Shown one piece after another: positions 62,574 to 64,000 of a stretch of DNA of 64,000 nucleotides. This DNA comes from Eubacterium nodatum ATCC 33099 (GTDB taxonomy: Bacteria > Bacillota > Clostridia > Peptostreptococcales > Anaerovoracaceae), in contig AZKM01000029.1 in assembly GCA_000510425.1 (NCBI GenBank), forward strand, positions 65,648 to 129,647, written 5' to 3'. How positions within the stretch are numbered: position 1 is the first letter of the stretch; the number at the start of each line of letters is the position of its first letter. The notes beneath the pieces were generated by a model that did no database searches, was not told where the DNA came from, and saw only the letters and a program-made list of their open reading frames with translations. The translations under genes were made by a program, and so were the position numbers.

Positions 62574-63743
62574 ATGAAGGTACTGATAATCGTTGCACTA
62601 TATTCCATATTATACATATACACACTTTTACAACTTAATCACTGGCTTAAACCGTTATCAAAGAGTATAATTCCAAGGATTCTGGCAGATCTGCTCTTTA
62701 TTGCTTTGGGTATTATGCCCGTTTGTGCCGCTTTCCTAGGAGAAGGATCTCTGAGAAATATATTAGAAACCAACGGAAATATCTGGTTCGGTTTCCTTAT
62801 TTATTTTGCGGGCTGCCTGTTTATTTTCCACATATTCAGGTTTTTTGCATGGATCCTAAATCATAATAATCCCAACAAGACAAAGGTGGCTCCGTGGATA
62901 GGGGTTACAGTTCTTGGAGTGTGCCTCCTTGTTTCAATGTCGCTGAATGTCCTCGGTCATGTAAATTCACATAAGGTAAGAACCACTCATTACAGTATAA
63001 CGTCTTCTAAAAAAACTACATCTTCGGGAAATGTGAAGATAGTTCTGATTTCTGACCTTCAGCTTGGAGCAAATACCCATGTGGGACAGCTCAGGGCAAT
63101 GGTACGGGAAATAAATCAACAGAACGCTGATGCGGTTTTTGTTGCCGGAAACACCTTCAGCAGCTATTTCAGTTCGCTTAAGAATCCGAGTCTATATACC
63201 GAAATCCTTAAAGAAATCAAAGCAAAACAGGGTGTGTATGCAGTGTTTGGTAACACCGATGTTGAGCAGCCTCTATTTGCAAGCTTCACACTCATGCCGA
63301 ATACGCCAACAACAAACCGAAACGAAATGACTAAATATATGTCAGACTGCGGTTTCCAGCTTCTGGATGATATAACAATATATATCAATGGCGTCCAAAT
63401 TGTAGGAAGACGGGATGATTCTCATACAAACAAAAAAAGGGCTGCCATCAGTTCCTTAACCGGTTCTTTAGATACACATATGCCTATATTTGTACTGCAG
63501 AGCAAGCCTGAAGACTTTAAGAACTTACAGGTCTGCGGAGTTGATGTTTCCTTTAGCGGGCACACCAGAAACGGTCAATATTTTCCTATAAATCTAATCA
63601 ACCGGTTATTGTATGAAAACTCATACGGTCTAAAAACCATTCACAATGTATATACAGTTGTAACTTCAGGCGTAGGAACTTCCGGTGCACCTATACGTGT
63701 TGGTACCAGAAGTGAAATCGCAGTGATTGATTTCCAATACTGA
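62574..63743 (+). CDS. Membrane-anchored calcineurin-like phosphoesterase homologue, metal site degenerate
   Basis: 389 residues with AAAGGAG ahead of the ATG. Four membrane helices (about residues 3-135) precede a domain that lines up with YkuE/YaeI-type metallophosphoesterases. The metal-site motifs have changed: SDLQLG for SDLHxG, AGNTFSS for GDxxD, FGNTDVE for GNHD/E, and GHTRNGQ for GHTHxGQ. Most ligand positions are thus lost, so I expect no or altered hydrolase activity. The fold appears otherwise complete (SGHTRNGQYFPINLINRLLY and TSGVGTSGAPIRVGTRSEI at the end). It is one of only two plus-strand genes and has its own terminator. Confidence 0.82.
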   Translation: MKVLIIVALYSILYIYTLLQLNHWLKPLSKSIIPRILADLLFIALGIMPVCAAFLGEGSLRNILETNGNIWFGFLIYFAGCLFIFHIFRFFAWILNHNNPNKTKVAPWIGVTVLGVCLLVSMSLNVLGHVNSHKVRTTHYSITSSKKTTSSGNVKIVLISDLQLGANTHVGQLRAMVREINQQNADAVFVAGNTFSSYFSSLKNPSLYTEILKEIKAKQGVYAVFGNTDVEQPLFASFTLMPNTPTTNRNEMTKYMSDCGFQLLDDITIYINGVQIVGRRDDSHTNKKRAAISSLTGSLDTHMPIFVLQSKPEDFKNLQVCGVDVSFSGHTRNGQYFPINLINRLLYENSYGLKTIHNVYTVVTSGVGTSGAPIRVGTRSEIAVIDFQY

Positions 63744-63774
63744 TTTAATTTGTGAATTAAAGATACAATATATT

Positions 63775-63820
63775 GTGAGAATTATGTGGCTTATAGGCTA
63801 TATAATTCTCACTTTTTCTT
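63775..63820 (+). terminator. Intrinsic terminator of the phosphoesterase-like gene
   Basis: GTGAGAATTAT and ATAATTCTCAC form an 11-base-pair perfect stem with a 16-base loop, followed by TTTTTCTTTT. It lies about 30 bases after the stop. The last 180 bases of the window are very AT-rich and show no gene. Confidence 0.9.
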
Positions 63821-64000
63821 TTATGAATACAGTTTCCCTCAATCTATAATCCCCTGTTTACAACAATATACTTCGTCGATAAGATTTTTTTAATCGTTAC
63901 AAATAAATATTGTGATTTTAGTTATTAAAAAAAAAGATGATAATATATAGTCAAAAATTAATATATTTTTTTAATTTTAATTTTTTTGAAACCTCTTGAC

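Overview
The window reads as chromosome of a low-GC, anaerobic Clostridia-type Firmicute. Signs are AT-rich intergenic DNA, strong AGGAGG-type ribosome binding sites, a complete dlt operon for teichoic-acid D-alanylation, hybrid cluster protein, a Re-type citrate synthase feeding aconitase and isocitrate dehydrogenase, and many large secreted GLUG / fibronectin-III-like proteins. A family XIII / Anaerovoracaceae-like host (Mogibacterium or Eubacterium relatives) is my guess, with low confidence. Almost every gene is on the minus strand. Only a truncated hemerythrin gene at the left edge and a metallophosphoesterase-like gene at the right edge are on plus.

Layout, left to right. 1-225: end of a hemerythrin-domain gene. 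268-3005: two FMN-binding (flavinylation-motif) secreted proteins and a membrane polyferredoxin, likely an extracytosolic electron-transfer chain. 3264-5674: an ABC exporter pair. 5758-20304: one long transcription unit with promoter, cobalamin riboswitch, intrinsic terminator, then four genes for secreted giants (GLUG repeats, DUF4430, a transcobalamin-like barrel, a transglutaminase-like enzyme) and a closing terminator. This is the most striking part of the window and looks like a vitamin-B12-regulated cell-surface system. 20640-22820: a Cna-B adhesin with a sortase signal. 23071-25410: an osmoprotectant-type (or ergothioneine-type) ABC importer. 25736-27025: another secreted protein with the same C-terminal domain. 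27324-30859: PepSY protein, two-component system and zinc macrodomain hydrolase.

31164-35847 is an AT-rich accessory island: a PD-(D/E)XK-like protein and remnant, TfoX-like, VOC and HEAT proteins, a CD1845-family conjugative-element protein, and a PARIS-like AriA/AriB pair whose effector gene is frameshifted at a homopolymer. It abuts rlmD. 37814-42090 is dltABCD plus a 54-codon dltX that overlaps the end of dltD. 42539-49496 holds a YhgE-like/MMPL pair, a polysaccharide deacetylase and hcp. 49790-55035 encodes Re-citrate synthase, a GntR regulator, aconitase and isocitrate dehydrogenase, the oxidative route to 2-oxoglutarate and glutamate. 55226-55789 is a peroxiredoxin. 55925-62444 is a tightly packed purC-to-cell-wall operon with an FHA-SEDS fusion, a penicillin-binding protein, and an SDR resembling the EF-P 5-aminopentanone reductase.

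No rRNA, tRNA, CRISPR array, transposase or integrase was seen. Family assignments are from reading motifs by eye; no searches were run.
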